DNA from: Desulfuromusa kysingii
GTDB lineage: Bacteria; Desulfobacterota; Desulfuromonadia; Desulfuromonadales; Geopsychrobacteraceae
Direction: 5' to 3'
DNA length: 64,000 nucleotides
NCBI RefSeq assembly: GCF_900107645.1
Contig: NZ_FNQN01000002.1
Location: forward strand, 186,001 to 250,000
Positions 23,627-32,006 of this stretch are shown here, in pieces (within the stretch, counting starts at the first letter, position 1; every line of letters begins with the position of its first letter). Below the pieces are notes generated by a model. It saw only the letters and a list, made by a program, of their open reading frames with translations. It was not told the origin of the DNA and did not search any database. Made by a program: the position numbers and the translations under genes.

Positions 23627-23660
23627 AGATAGTGCCTTAGAACTCAAAGAGGGCTCAAAA

Positions 23661-24113
23661 ATGATTGATTTTACAAATGCAGTCATTGGTGGTGTATTGG
23701 TTTTTATTGCATCACAATACATTCAAAAATTTATCTTTGAACCTATACTTGATTATAAAAAAACCACAACTGAAATTTCACACTTACTACTATTGAATCA
23801 AGCGAAATTGCATAATGACGGTGAAGATGAAAATGAGCTAAAAAACAATCTTCACGCATTGTCATCAAAATTAAGGGCATTCACAAAAACAATCCCATTT
23901 TACTGTTTTCTCAGGTGTATTAGAATTTTTGGGTTACCAGAAAAAGAAAATATCTTAAAAGCCAGTCATTGTCTCAACATTTTAGGGTACGGCGTTGTAA
24001 ACAACGGAGAATCAAGAAAAAAGAAAATAACAAAAAATATTGAATCAATAAATGAATTACGAAATTTATTAAATATTGAAACTAGTTATTCAAATGCAGT
24101 TGACAAACCCTAA
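23661..24113 (+). CDS. Hypothetical membrane-anchored protein
   Basis: A 150-residue protein with one N-terminal membrane span (VIGGVLVFIASQYIQKFIF, about residues 8-26). A charged, mainly helical cytosolic part follows (TTEISHLLLLNQAKLHN, ELKNNLHALSSKLRAF). The sequence is AT-rich and unlike its neighbours. I do not recognise a family. It is preceded by the leader-like element and its stop codon lies in the conserved 3' element, so it appears to be cargo of that pair. Confidence 0.55.
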   Translation: MIDFTNAVIGGVLVFIASQYIQKFIFEPILDYKKTTTEISHLLLLNQAKLHNDGEDENELKNNLHALSSKLRAFTKTIPFYCFLRCIRIFGLPEKENILKASHCLNILGYGVVNNGESRKKKITKNIESINELRNLLNIETSYSNAVDKP

Positions 24114-24206
24114 CAATTTAACCAGACGATAAATACTTCTATCCTCAATTGAAAAGCAAAACCCAATTGTGGTGGTGGCCAAAACTTCGCGTCGCCGCCG
24201 GTTATT
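24112..24206 (+). repeat. Conserved ~95-bp 3' element, copy Y
   Basis: Shares AACAATTTAACCA, CAATTGAAAAGCAAAACC and CGCCGGTTAT with copy X (5578-5680). CAATTG flanks the AAAAGCAAAACC loop on both sides, giving a short stem. It directly overlaps the stop codon of the preceding gene. Confidence 0.5.
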
Positions 24207-24224
24207 TTCTCAAAAGAAATCGAG

Positions 24225-24262
24225 GGACATAATACCAATTTCAATAATTCTTGGGACAGCAT
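24225..24262. repeat. GGGGACATAATA palindrome, degenerate copy 7
   Basis: GAGGGACATAATACCAATTT keeps the left arm. Only TCTTGGGACAG follows where the right arm should be, and a CCCCCAGAATT remnant appears at 24291-24301. Confidence 0.5.
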
Positions 24263-24363
24263 ATCTAACTAAGGGTTAATACACACGTTGCCCCCAGAAT
24301 TTAAAAAAAAATCGATGTATCCAGTATTCGTGGACAAGATCATTCAATTAAGGAGGGGACCTT

Positions 24364-24810
24364 ATGAAAACGACTATTTTTGCTCTAACCGTTCTTATCT
24401 CTGTATTAGTACCTATCACACCTGTCATCTTAAAACTTTTAGGATTAGGTGGCATGTACGGTAAATTCTGGGGACAGTTCCCACCCTCTCTGTATATAGC
24501 ATCAGTACAGATATTTCATTTCGGTATCTCACTTCTACTAGCACTTTTAATCATAAACCGATTGAATTTGCGAACCCGAATTCCGTCACCTATCGCCGGG
24601 AAACAACTGATATGGATTGGCGGATTATTACTTATTACACCTGGTTTTTTGAGAATATTTACATCAATGATTGAAGGCGGTGGCGCATCATTTGCGTTGA
24701 TGTCTGTAGCGGCACCCATTGTACGCATAGCTAAGCCTTTGTTTTTCATAGGAGTATTTTTTTTGTTATTAGCTATCAAACCGAGTAAGAAATACTCATT
24801 TCCAGAATAA
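24364..24810 (+). CDS. Small integral membrane protein, unknown function
   Basis: A 148-residue protein with about four membrane spans: TIFALTVLISVLVPITPVI, IFHFGISLLLALLIINRL, LIWIGGLLLITPGFL and PLFFIGVFFLLLAI. AAGGAGGGG upstream of the ATG supports expression. No motif gives a function. It lies alone between two palindrome copies (24225 and 24811), like a cassette. Confidence 0.6.
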   Translation: MKTTIFALTVLISVLVPITPVILKLLGLGGMYGKFWGQFPPSLYIASVQIFHFGISLLLALLIINRLNLRTRIPSPIAGKQLIWIGGLLLITPGFLRIFTSMIEGGGASFALMSVAAPIVRIAKPLFFIGVFFLLLAIKPSKKYSFPE

Positions 24811-24864
24811 GAATCTGGGGACATAACACCTATTCCCTGAAATTGGTATCACGCCCCCAGAATT
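24811..24864. repeat. GGGGACATAATA palindrome, diverged copy 8
   Basis: AATCTGGGGACATAACACC and GGTATCACGCCCCCAGAATT pair through the outer TGGGG/CCCCA and inner ACC/GGT with several mismatches. It fills the space between two orphan genes and ends 6 bp before the next ATG. Confidence 0.65.
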
Positions 24865-24870
24865 ACCGTT

Positions 24871-25596
24871 ATGGCTATGAATCATAAAATCATCATAATC
24901 CTCATTTTTCTACTCATTCCACTGCAGACACACGCTTCATGCGTTGTCCTTCTTCACGGTCTGGCTCGTAGTAACAGCTCCATGAAGAAACTGAACATTG
25001 AACTTCAAAAGGAGAACTTCCAAACGGTCAATGTCGATTATCCTTCCAGGGACTACACCATAGAGAAACTTGCAAAAATCGCCATTCCCCCCGCACTTAA
25101 GCAGTGTTCAAGTCATGACGAAATCAATTTTGTGACTCACTCCTTGGGCGGCATATTGGTTCGTCAATATCTATCAAACCATGCAATTCCCAAGCTGGGA
25201 CGGGTTGTCATGCTGGGGCCGCCCAACCAAGGAAGTGAAGTTGTCGATAAACTGAAACGCATCCCCGGCTTTCACTTCATAAATGGCGACGCTGGAGTGC
25301 AACTGGGCACAGGCGATATGAGCATTCCCAACCAACTTGGTCCAGCTAATTTTGATGTAGGAATTATTGCGGGGACAGAAAGTATCAACTTAATTTTGTC
25401 TATAATCATACCCAGCACAGACGACGGCAAAGTTTCCGTCGCAAGAACGAAACTAGAAGGGATGCATGACCATATTGAAATGGAAACGTCTCACCCCTTT
25501 ATGATGAAAAACAAAAAGGTCATTGCTCAAGTTATCCATTATTTAAAATATGGAAACTTTGAGCGGAAAAAGCTCCAGCAAGATCCAGAGACATAA
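24871..25596 (+). CDS. Exported lipase-like alpha/beta hydrolase
   Basis: A 241-residue protein. Residues 1-22 form a signal peptide (IIIILIFLLIPLQTHA). The mature part starts CVVLLHGLARS, with the oxyanion-hole HG, then the nucleophile elbow THSLGG, MLGPPNQGSE, Asp near STDDGKVSV and a late His in MHDHIEMETSHPF. This is the layout of small triacylglycerol-lipase or PGAP1-like hydrolases. The target ester is unknown. No good ribosome site is seen, because the palindrome occupies the upstream region. It sits between palindrome copies 8 and 9. Confidence 0.75.
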   Translation: MAMNHKIIIILIFLLIPLQTHASCVVLLHGLARSNSSMKKLNIELQKENFQTVNVDYPSRDYTIEKLAKIAIPPALKQCSSHDEINFVTHSLGGILVRQYLSNHAIPKLGRVVMLGPPNQGSEVVDKLKRIPGFHFINGDAGVQLGTGDMSIPNQLGPANFDVGIIAGTESINLILSIIIPSTDDGKVSVARTKLEGMHDHIEMETSHPFMMKNKKVIAQVIHYLKYGNFERKKLQQDPET

Positions 25597-25610
25597 TACC
25601 CATTTTGTTT
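25588..25610. repeat. GGGGACATAATA palindrome, half copy 9
   Basis: GAGACATAATACCCATTTTG keeps one arm. It overlaps the end of the lipase-like gene and precedes the minus-strand repeat modules. Confidence 0.45.
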
Positions 25611-25619
25611 TAGAGCCCT

Positions 25620-25887
25620 CTTCCCCGTGTGACACAGCTAGGATGAAACAGCTGATTTAAAATCAAAGAGAACCGGCGGGTTTCGTCCCGCCAGACGAGA
25701 GACTTTTCTATCACGACATAGAAAAGTATCCAAAAGAGGTCGCCCCAATACCAGCGCCTGCTAAAGCAGGTTCCTTCCGCTACGCAAACCGGCGACGCGC
25801 TCGCAAAACTCGGGGGGTTCACCCCCTCAGACATTCCTCGCTTATCTCATCGCTGTTTTGCTTCGCTCCAGCGCGGGCATCAGGGGA
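25620..25887 (-). repeat. Repeat module B, copy 8 (minus strand)
   Basis: The central hairpin reads GGGGGTGAACCCCC on the minus strand. The other stems are CCTGCTTTAGCAGG, ACTTTTCTAT/ATAGAAAAGT and GGCGGGACGAAACCCGCC. As in copy 7, it ends with a fragment of module A (CCGTGTGACACAGCT). Confidence 0.8.
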
Positions 25888-25910
25888 AAGAAAATACTTT
25901 GCTAGTCAAT

Positions 25911-26119
25911 TCCTGTGTGACGCAGCCGCAATGGAGCAACTGATTTGAGATCAGAGCGGCAAATGTTTGAGGGCTTTAGCCCGAGTTTTTGCCGCTCCTC
26001 AAAGCAGCTGTGGAACGGAGGGAACCCGTAGGGCAAGGAGGTCGGGCACCTTTTTCTGCATACTCTTTTGTGGTGCATCAAAAGAGTATGGCGGCAAGCG
26101 GGGCCGCAACCCCGCGACT
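25911..26119 (-). repeat. Repeat module A, copy 8 (minus strand)
   Basis: The large hairpin reads CATACTCTTTTG / CAAAAGAGTATG, a perfect 12-bp stem where most other copies have one mismatch. GGGCTTTAGCCC and CCCTACGGG are the inner hairpins. Confidence 0.8.
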
Positions 26120-26220
26120 TTCTAGGTTATTATTTGGATATTAAAAGAGAATCGAGAGTGACAAATATCTAAGAATTTAACCCAAGGACATAAATTAAAT
26201 CGTGGCGATAAAAAACTAAA

Positions 26221-26505
26221 TCAGCAACACTCAACTTCAATCTGATGTAACAGTTTTAACGCCTCTTCGTCCTCATAGAGCTCAAAAAGTTCTTGAATAT
26301 TATTGATATAGCTGTGGATCAAAAAGAGATAATCTTTCCCTGTGCCATTTTCTGAATCGGCAAGCAGGCCTTTAAACTTATCCCAAAAGGCGTTGTTTTT
26401 ATCTGGATCATCAATATGGCGCCGCAATAAAGCTACTAATTTAGCGGCGTTTTTTTCACACTCAATACCTTTATAACTCACATATCTATCACTTTTGACA
26501 CTCAT
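26221..26505 (-). CDS. cowN: N2-fixation sustaining protein CowN
   Basis: A 94-residue protein matching Cow[61 protein letters not shown], and the closing [10 protein letters not shown]. In diazotrophs CowN protects nitrogenase activity when carbon monoxide is present. I chose the ATG at 26505, where the family begins; an in-frame extension to 26559 has no counterpart. AAGGAAG lies about 11 bases upstream. No nif gene is in the window, so this is an orphan copy, but it implies that the organism can fix nitrogen. Confidence 0.85.
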   Translation of the reverse strand: MSVKSDRYVSYKGIECEKNAAKLVALLRRHIDDPDKNNAFWDKFKGLLADSENGTGKDYLFLIHSYINNIQELFELYEDEEALKLLHQIEVECC

Positions 26506-26675
26506 ATAGTCTATAGCTTCCTTTTCTATAAACAGGGAGTTGCAGTTTGTCACTAACACAACATCTCAATTGAACCACATCAAAACACAAAAAACGGACA
26601 AAAGACAAGAAATGCCCATGCGCTTATACTAGAGTTTTAAGTCTTTACAATAACAGGCAACAACACCCCAAAATC

Positions 26676-27332
26676 TTATGGGATATTGTCCCCTTCCCGT
26701 TGTGTGGCAATCTTATCCAACGCCTCTTCTACCGTTGCTAAAATCGACCTAACAATAACATCCACACCAGCGCGGGTTGGATGAATGCCATCCGCTTGAT
26801 TTAACTCAGGATCGCCAACAACTCCAGCGAGAAAAAAAGGATAGAAAGGGAGGTCGTACTTTTGCGCCAGATCGGGGTAAATCTGATCAAACTTGGTATA
26901 ATAATCTTCACCCATGTTGCGCGGTGCCTTCATCCCTGTCAGCAACGCTTGTACCCCCTGCTGCTGAAGTCGAGCAAGGAGACGGTCCAGGTTTTCCCGA
27001 GTCTGTTGCGGGCTGAGTCCACGGAGCGCATCATTCGCCCCTAACTCGACAATCATCAAATCAGGATCATCACCAAGGGACCAGTCGAGGCGAGCTAAAC
27101 CACCCATACTGGTATCACCGGAGACACCCGCGTTCACCACCCGAACCTGGCGCCCTCGATGCTTCAGGGCCTCTTCCAGTCGGGCCGGAAAAGCAGCCTC
27201 TTGCGGCAAACCGTAGCCAGCAGTTAGACTGTCTCCAAGAACGACAATGCGTAATTCGGCAGATGGAGCCGCAAAACAATCGCAGCAACAGAGAAGTAGA
27301 ACCAACAGCAGAGTGCCAACAGGAGTTTTCAT
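26676..27332 (-). CDS. tesA: SGNH hydrolase: arylesterase / thioesterase I
   Basis: A 218-residue exported GDSL esterase. Residues 1-21 form a signal peptide (LLLVLLLCCCDCFA). Block I is VVLGDSLTAGYGL (Ser nucleophile), block II Gly in AGVSGDTS, block III LGANDALRG and block V DGIHPTRAG (Asp and His). It hydrolyses aryl esters, lysophospholipids and acyl-CoA in the periplasm in E. coli. It is divergent from ybbA-ybbP, the same arrangement as tesA-ybbA in enterobacteria, and the two start codons overlap. Confidence 0.92.
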   Translation of the reverse strand: MKTPVGTLLLVLLLCCCDCFAAPSAELRIVVLGDSLTAGYGLPQEAAFPARLEEALKHRGRQVRVVNAGVSGDTSMGGLARLDWSLGDDPDLMIVELGANDALRGLSPQQTRENLDRLLARLQQQGVQALLTGMKAPRNMGEDYYTKFDQIYPDLAQKYDLPFYPFFLAGVVGDPELNQADGIHPTRAGVDVIVRSILATVEEALDKIATQREGDNIP

Positions 27333-28020
27333 GAGTCATCCCATAGTCGATATCCAGAACCTGCATCTCAGTCTAGTCGGCGGGGCTGGGCGAGTCAACA
27401 TTTTGCGCGGGGTGAACCTGCAGGTTGAGACGGGAGACACTCTCAGTATTGTTGGCCCCTCAGGGGCAGGCAAGACCAGCTTGTTGATGGTCCTCTCAGG
27501 GCTGGAAAAAGCCGATTCGGGATTGGTTCAGATCGCCGGCACCGATATGCAGCAATTGGATGAAGATGGGTTAGCGCGCTTTCGACGTCAACAGATCGGC
27601 ATTGTGTTTCAGTCCTTTCATCTGGTACCGACCATGACGGCTTTGGAGAATGTCGCTCTGCCATTGGAATTTGCCGGGGTCGATGATGCTCTCGATCAAG
27701 CGGCAACGGCTCTGGCAGCGACCGGTCTTAAAGCTCGCCAGGATCATTTTCCGGGGCAACTCTCAGGTGGAGAGCAACAACGGGTCGCTCTGGCCCGCGC
27801 ATTTGTGGCGCGACCAAAACTAATTCTAGCTGATGAACCCACGGGAAATCTTGATCAGGAAACCGGTGCCATGGTGATGGAACTGCTGTTTGGCTTGCAA
27901 CATAAATTTGCGACCACCTTGATTCTGGTAACCCACGATGCTCGTCTGGCTGCCCGTTGTCAGCGCACCGTGCGGATGGCGGATGGTCTCATCTATGAAG
28001 CAACAGAGGCCCGTGCATGA
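27331..28020 (+). CDS. ybbA: ABC transporter ATP-binding protein YbbA
   Basis: A 229-residue LolD/MacB-type ATPase starting at the ATG at 27331 with AGGAG 5 bases upstream. Walker A is GPSGAGKT, Q-loop [16 protein letters not shown], signature [10 protein letters not shown], Walker [13 protein letters not shown] and H-loop VTHD. It forms a complex with the FtsX-like permease YbbP, whose gene overlaps its end by 4 bases (ATGA). The transported substrate is not known; related systems extract lipoproteins or drive periplasmic machinery rather than import solutes. The start codon overlaps the tesA start on the other strand. Confidence 0.92.
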   Translation: MSHPIVDIQNLHLSLVGGAGRVNILRGVNLQVETGDTLSIVGPSGAGKTSLLMVLSGLEKADSGLVQIAGTDMQQLDEDGLARFRRQQIGIVFQSFHLVPTMTALENVALPLEFAGVDDALDQAATALAATGLKARQDHFPGQLSGGEQQRVALARAFVARPKLILADEPTGNLDQETGAMVMELLFGLQHKFATTLILVTHDARLAARCQRTVRMADGLIYEATEARA

Positions 28021-30545
28021 GTCAGACCTCTGTTGTGCATCAAGCGGTACGGTTGGTTCGACGTGAACTGCGATCTGGTCTGCGTGGTTTCGGCGTCTTC
28101 CTCTCCTGTCTGTTTCTCGGTATTTTTGCTATCAGCGCAATTGGCAGCTTCAGCGCCGCAGCTCGCTCTGGCTTATTAGCCGATGCCAGTGCCCTCCTCG
28201 GCGGTGACCTGGAAATCCGCTTATCCCAGCGACCGGTCACCACAGAACAGCGCGATTTTCTCAGTCAACAGGGTCAGCTCTCCGAAATCCTCGAATTGCG
28301 CACTATGGCTACAAATCCCAATAACGACCAACGTGCTCTGGTTGAACTTAAAGCCGTCGACAGCACTTATCCCCTCTACGGAACGCTACCCCTGGAACCA
28401 CCACAACCACTGGCAGTCGCCTTAACGGGTGCTGAAGCAGCATTTGGAGCGGTGGTGGAATCCAGCTTTCTTCAACGCTTCAACATTCAGGTAGGGGAAC
28501 AACTGCAGGTCGGAAAAGCAACCTTGACCATCCGTGGGGTTTTAACCTCTGAACCGGATCGCAGCTTGCGCGCTTTCCATATCGGCCCCCGCTTGTTGAT
28601 CAGCCAGGCAGCTCTGACGGCAACCCAGTTGCTGCAACCGGGCAGTCTGGTCACCTATCGTTATCGCCTGAAATTAGCTGATCGTAACCAGGCAGAGCCA
28701 CTGAAGCTGATACTACAAGAACGTTTCCCCGATTCTGGCTGGCGGATACAAAGCTGGCGAGAAGCTGCACCTCGGGTGCGTTTCTTTCTTGACCGGATGG
28801 AAACCAATCTGTCGCTGCTCGGCCTCTGTGCCTTGCTGCTTGGCGGATTGGGGGTTTCCGGGGCTGTGCGCGGTTATTTGAATGGCAAAATAGTTCATAT
28901 CGCAACCATGAAGTGTCTTGGTGCTTCCAGTCGGCTCATCTTTACCACTTATCTCTTACAGATCCTGTTGCTGGGAACCATCGGCGCTGGAGCAGGATTA
29001 TTACTGGGAAGTTCAGTTCCATGGCTGCTCACCAAGATTAGCGGTAACGCCTTGCCAATCCCCTTGCATCCCGGATTTTACCCTCTAACGTTAGTGGTTG
29101 CCGGGTCCTTCGGTCTGTTGATCGCCCTCCTCTTTTCGCTTAAGGAACTGGGGATCGCTCGACGGGTTCCTCCAGCAATGCTGTTTCGGGGTTACCTTGA
29201 CAATAACCGTAAAGGTCCTGGTGGAAAAATCTGGCTGGCAATTTTGGTCTGTGCTCTGGTTTTAGCGCTCATCGCTATTTTCAGCAGTAGCGATAAACGT
29301 CTGGCGATCTGGTTTATCATTGGGGCCAGTACCTGCTTTATCCTCTTCCGACTGTTAGCTGTTGCCGTGGTCCGGTTGATACAACGTTTACCTAAGCCCA
29401 AAAATCCACGCCTGCGCCTAGCTAAAGCAAACATCAACCGTCCCGGAGCCCCTGCCAGCGGGATCATCTTTTCGTTGGGGCTGGGCTTAACTGCGCTGGT
29501 CATGATCGCCTTGGTGCAGACCAATCTGAACGACATGGTCAACGACACCATCCCCGAAGAAGCGCCAACTTTTTTCTTCCTCGATATTCAACCAGATCAG
29601 GTCGCCCCCCTCGAAACCCTGCTGGGCAGTTATCCCCATGCTCGGATGGAGCGCTCTCCAACCCTGCGTGGTCGCATTACCGCCATTGCCGGAATTCCTG
29701 TTGCAGAGGCCAAAGTTGCACCCAATGTGAGTTGGGCTGTACGCGGTGATCGCTTTCTCAGTTACAGCGCAAAAATGCCACCTGGGACAGAAGTGACGGT
29801 TGGTGACTGGTGGCCAAGTGACTATAATGGCCCACCACAACTCTCGCTCACGGCTGATCTGGCAGAAGGGTTTGGTGTGGGGATTGGTGACAGCCTGACA
29901 GTGAATATCCTTGGTCGGGAAATCAGCGCCAGAATTGTCAATCTGCGCACCGCTGACTGGTCTTCTCTCAAGCTCAACTTTGCTCTATTGTTCGCCCCTG
30001 GGGTATTGGAGAATGCTCCACAGACTCACCTCGCCGCAGTCCACTTGGCCGACGAAGATGAAGATGCGGTTTATCGGGCGGTGACCGGTCGCTTTACAAA
30101 CATCTCGGTCATTAGCACCCGAGATGTTCTGCAGAATGTTTCCCGCACCCTCACCCGCATCGGCAGCGCCTTTCAAGGGATGGCTGGGATCGCCCTGTTG
30201 ACCGGATTCCTTGTCCTAATCGGCGCAGTTTCTGCCGATCAGCACCGACGAATTCATGATGCTGTGATCTTTAAAATTTGCGGTGCTACTCGGCGCGATA
30301 TCCTGCTGATTTTTGCTACGGAGTTTACCTTACTTGGAACCATCGCCGGACTACTCAGCGCATTGATCGGCAGCCTGGCTGCCTTCGCCATCCTTAAAGG
30401 GCCACTCAACGCCCCCTTTAATTTACATCCAGAAATTATTCTCCTGACGTTGCTGATGGGGATCGGACTGACATTGCTACTGGGATTGTTCGGCACCTGG
30501 AAAGCCCTAGGTGGAAAGCCTGCGGGATATCTGCGAAGTGAATAA
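28017..30545 (+). CDS. ybbP: FtsX-like permease YbbP
   Basis: An 842-residue inner-membrane protein with the duplicated MacB/FtsX layout of large ybbP-type permeases. A first span near 25-45 is followed by a long periplasmic domain, three spans (about 260-380), two further spans near 400-450, one near 480-505, a second periplasmic domain and three C-terminal spans (about 730-830). VRRELRSGLRGFGVFLSCLF is a typical start. It couples to YbbA ATP hydrolysis. It is translationally coupled to ybbA. Confidence 0.9.
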   Translation: MSQTSVVHQAVRLVRRELRSGLRGFGVFLSCLFLGIFAISAIGSFSAAARSGLLADASALLGGDLEIRLSQRPVTTEQRDFLSQQGQLSEILELRTMATNPNNDQRALVELKAVDSTYPLYGTLPLEPPQPLAVALTGAEAAFGAVVESSFLQRFNIQVGEQLQVGKATLTIRGVLTSEPDRSLRAFHIGPRLLISQAALTATQLLQPGSLVTYRYRLKLADRNQAEPLKLILQERFPDSGWRIQSWREAAPRVRFFLDRMETNLSLLGLCALLLGGLGVSGAVRGYLNGKIVHIATMKCLGASSRLIFTTYLLQILLLGTIGAGAGLLLGSSVPWLLTKISGNALPIPLHPGFYPLTLVVAGSFGLLIALLFSLKELGIARRVPPAMLFRGYLDNNRKGPGGKIWLAILVCALVLALIAIFSSSDKRLAIWFIIGASTCFILFRLLAVAVVRLIQRLPKPKNPRLRLAKANINRPGAPASGIIFSLGLGLTALVMIALVQTNLNDMVNDTIPEEAPTFFFLDIQPDQVAPLETLLGSYPHARMERSPTLRGRITAIAGIPVAEAKVAPNVSWAVRGDRFLSYSAKMPPGTEVTVGDWWPSDYNGPPQLSLTADLAEGFGVGIGDSLTVNILGREISARIVNLRTADWSSLKLNFALLFAPGVLENAPQTHLAAVHLADEDEDAVYRAVTGRFTNISVISTRDVLQNVSRTLTRIGSAFQGMAGIALLTGFLVLIGAVSADQHRRIHDAVIFKICGATRRDILLIFATEFTLLGTIAGLLSALIGSLAAFAILKGPLNAPFNLHPEIILLTLLMGIGLTLLLGLFGTWKALGGKPAGYLRSE

Positions 30546-30858
30546 AGATCATTTCATCGCTGGATCTCCAACACGTTGATTAACTGATGTTTTTATTCTT
30601 GTTGTCAAATTTAAGGGGGATGTGTAAGATTGCCAAAATCTAATCCCACAGTTGTCTTGCGATCTCAACGTGGCGTTCAACCGCATCTAGCCGTCAAAAC
30701 TCAGCATAGACATCCGGGCGAACCTTATTGGAATAGTGATTTCTCAAGCGCGTATTAAAACAAGAACTCGCGACAGGCCATTAACATTTATACGCTTTGT
30801 TGACAAACAGGATTCACAACCTAGCACCGTATCCCGCAGCCATCACAGAGAGGTGAGC
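30546..30858. other. 313-bp intergenic stretch without recognised elements
   Basis: TTGACA occurs at 30800, but no acceptable -10 lies 16-18 bases after it. No repeat of the families above is present. Confidence 0.4.
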
Positions 30859-31938
30859 ATGTATATTGTCATATTGATTCTGGCGTGGATCACGCCTGCG
30901 GCCATAGCTGGAGCATTGGGTTGGTCCGGAATCTGGGGCTCGGGATCGGCTTTTGCCGAGTATCTGATCCCGATACCCGTTGCCGGTGGGGCTTTTCATG
31001 TGCCGAGTTTCGTGATCACCGCTGCAATAATTCTGGTGTGCCGCAATGCGACAGGAACCAAAATTCGCTTTTTACCTGTTCTGGCGTTTAGCGCCTTGGC
31101 CGCAGCGCTGTCCCTGATGTTGGAATTCGATCGGCTCCACGCTTGGTTTTTTACTGATTACCAACCCTTTGGCTCACCGTTCAGGCTTGATGGCAACCCG
31201 TTACTCTTGTTTATCGCAACCGATGCTTTCTGGGTTGGAGCCTACGCATTAATGAAAGGCTTCGTACCGCCCGCACGGTATTGGCTTGCTCTGCCACTCG
31301 TTCCTGCTGCGATCATAGGGCTGAGCGTCATTAACTATCAAACGAGCGGACCAATCTTCAAAAAGGGTGGTCCAATGTATTCCGGCGTCCGTGGCGAAGA
31401 AATCGTCATGGTTTATGCCTCAGAAAACTATGATGAAAAAGTTTTTCTCAACTGGGTAAAGCAAAATAGTAACTTCGCACGCCCTTGGCTAAACGTAAAC
31501 ACTGAACATGTTGCGATTCTATTCACAAATAGTATGCAGGTGATCAAGTGGCGCCAGTATGATCAAATGACAAAGGATAGCACGATAGCGACAGTGTGCC
31601 TGTATGAAGAAGATCGCTCGATCATCCCACATGATGGTTACTACGATTGTTTCACAGATCATCCCACTGTCGACCAAGAGCTTGCTACCCTGATTGCGAA
31701 GAATTCACAAGATCTTGGTACTGATATTGATCATTGGTATGCACGTCTCCTGATGTGTGAAGGCATGGACATATCCGACACAACTCCGACAGATATCGCC
31801 CGTCTGGACGTGTGCCGAGCTATGCATCGTGGCTATTCGAGAGATGTCATGAGATTTATAAAAAAGTATGGTGAAGATTCGGACCAGGTAAACTTCATCA
31901 AGACCAAGGCTATAAGCGGTGGCTTGACCACAGAGTAA
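30859..31938 (+). CDS. Hypothetical protein, five N-terminal membrane spans
   Basis: A 359-residue protein starting at the ATG with GAGGTGAGC directly upstream; the open frame extends 41 codons further but that part is not protein-like. The first ~160 residues hold five hydrophobic spans (ILILAWITPAAIAGALGW through LALPLVPAAIIGLSVINY). The remaining ~200 residues are soluble and hold two late Cys-containing segments (RLLMCEGMDISD, DVCRAMHRGYSRD). I do not recognise the family. It is followed by two further membrane-protein genes on the same strand. Confidence 0.6.
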   Translation: MYIVILILAWITPAAIAGALGWSGIWGSGSAFAEYLIPIPVAGGAFHVPSFVITAAIILVCRNATGTKIRFLPVLAFSALAAALSLMLEFDRLHAWFFTDYQPFGSPFRLDGNPLLLFIATDAFWVGAYALMKGFVPPARYWLALPLVPAAIIGLSVINYQTSGPIFKKGGPMYSGVRGEEIVMVYASENYDEKVFLNWVKQNSNFARPWLNVNTEHVAILFTNSMQVIKWRQYDQMTKDSTIATVCLYEEDRSIIPHDGYYDCFTDHPTVDQELATLIAKNSQDLGTDIDHWYARLLMCEGMDISDTTPTDIARLDVCRAMHRGYSRDVMRFIKKYGEDSDQVNFIKTKAISGGLTTE

Positions 31939-32006
31939 TGAATCCAATTCTTGATTCAATATGACCTTTAAGCTGTCTCAATCCAGTTGACGGCAGAAAT
32001 AATTGC

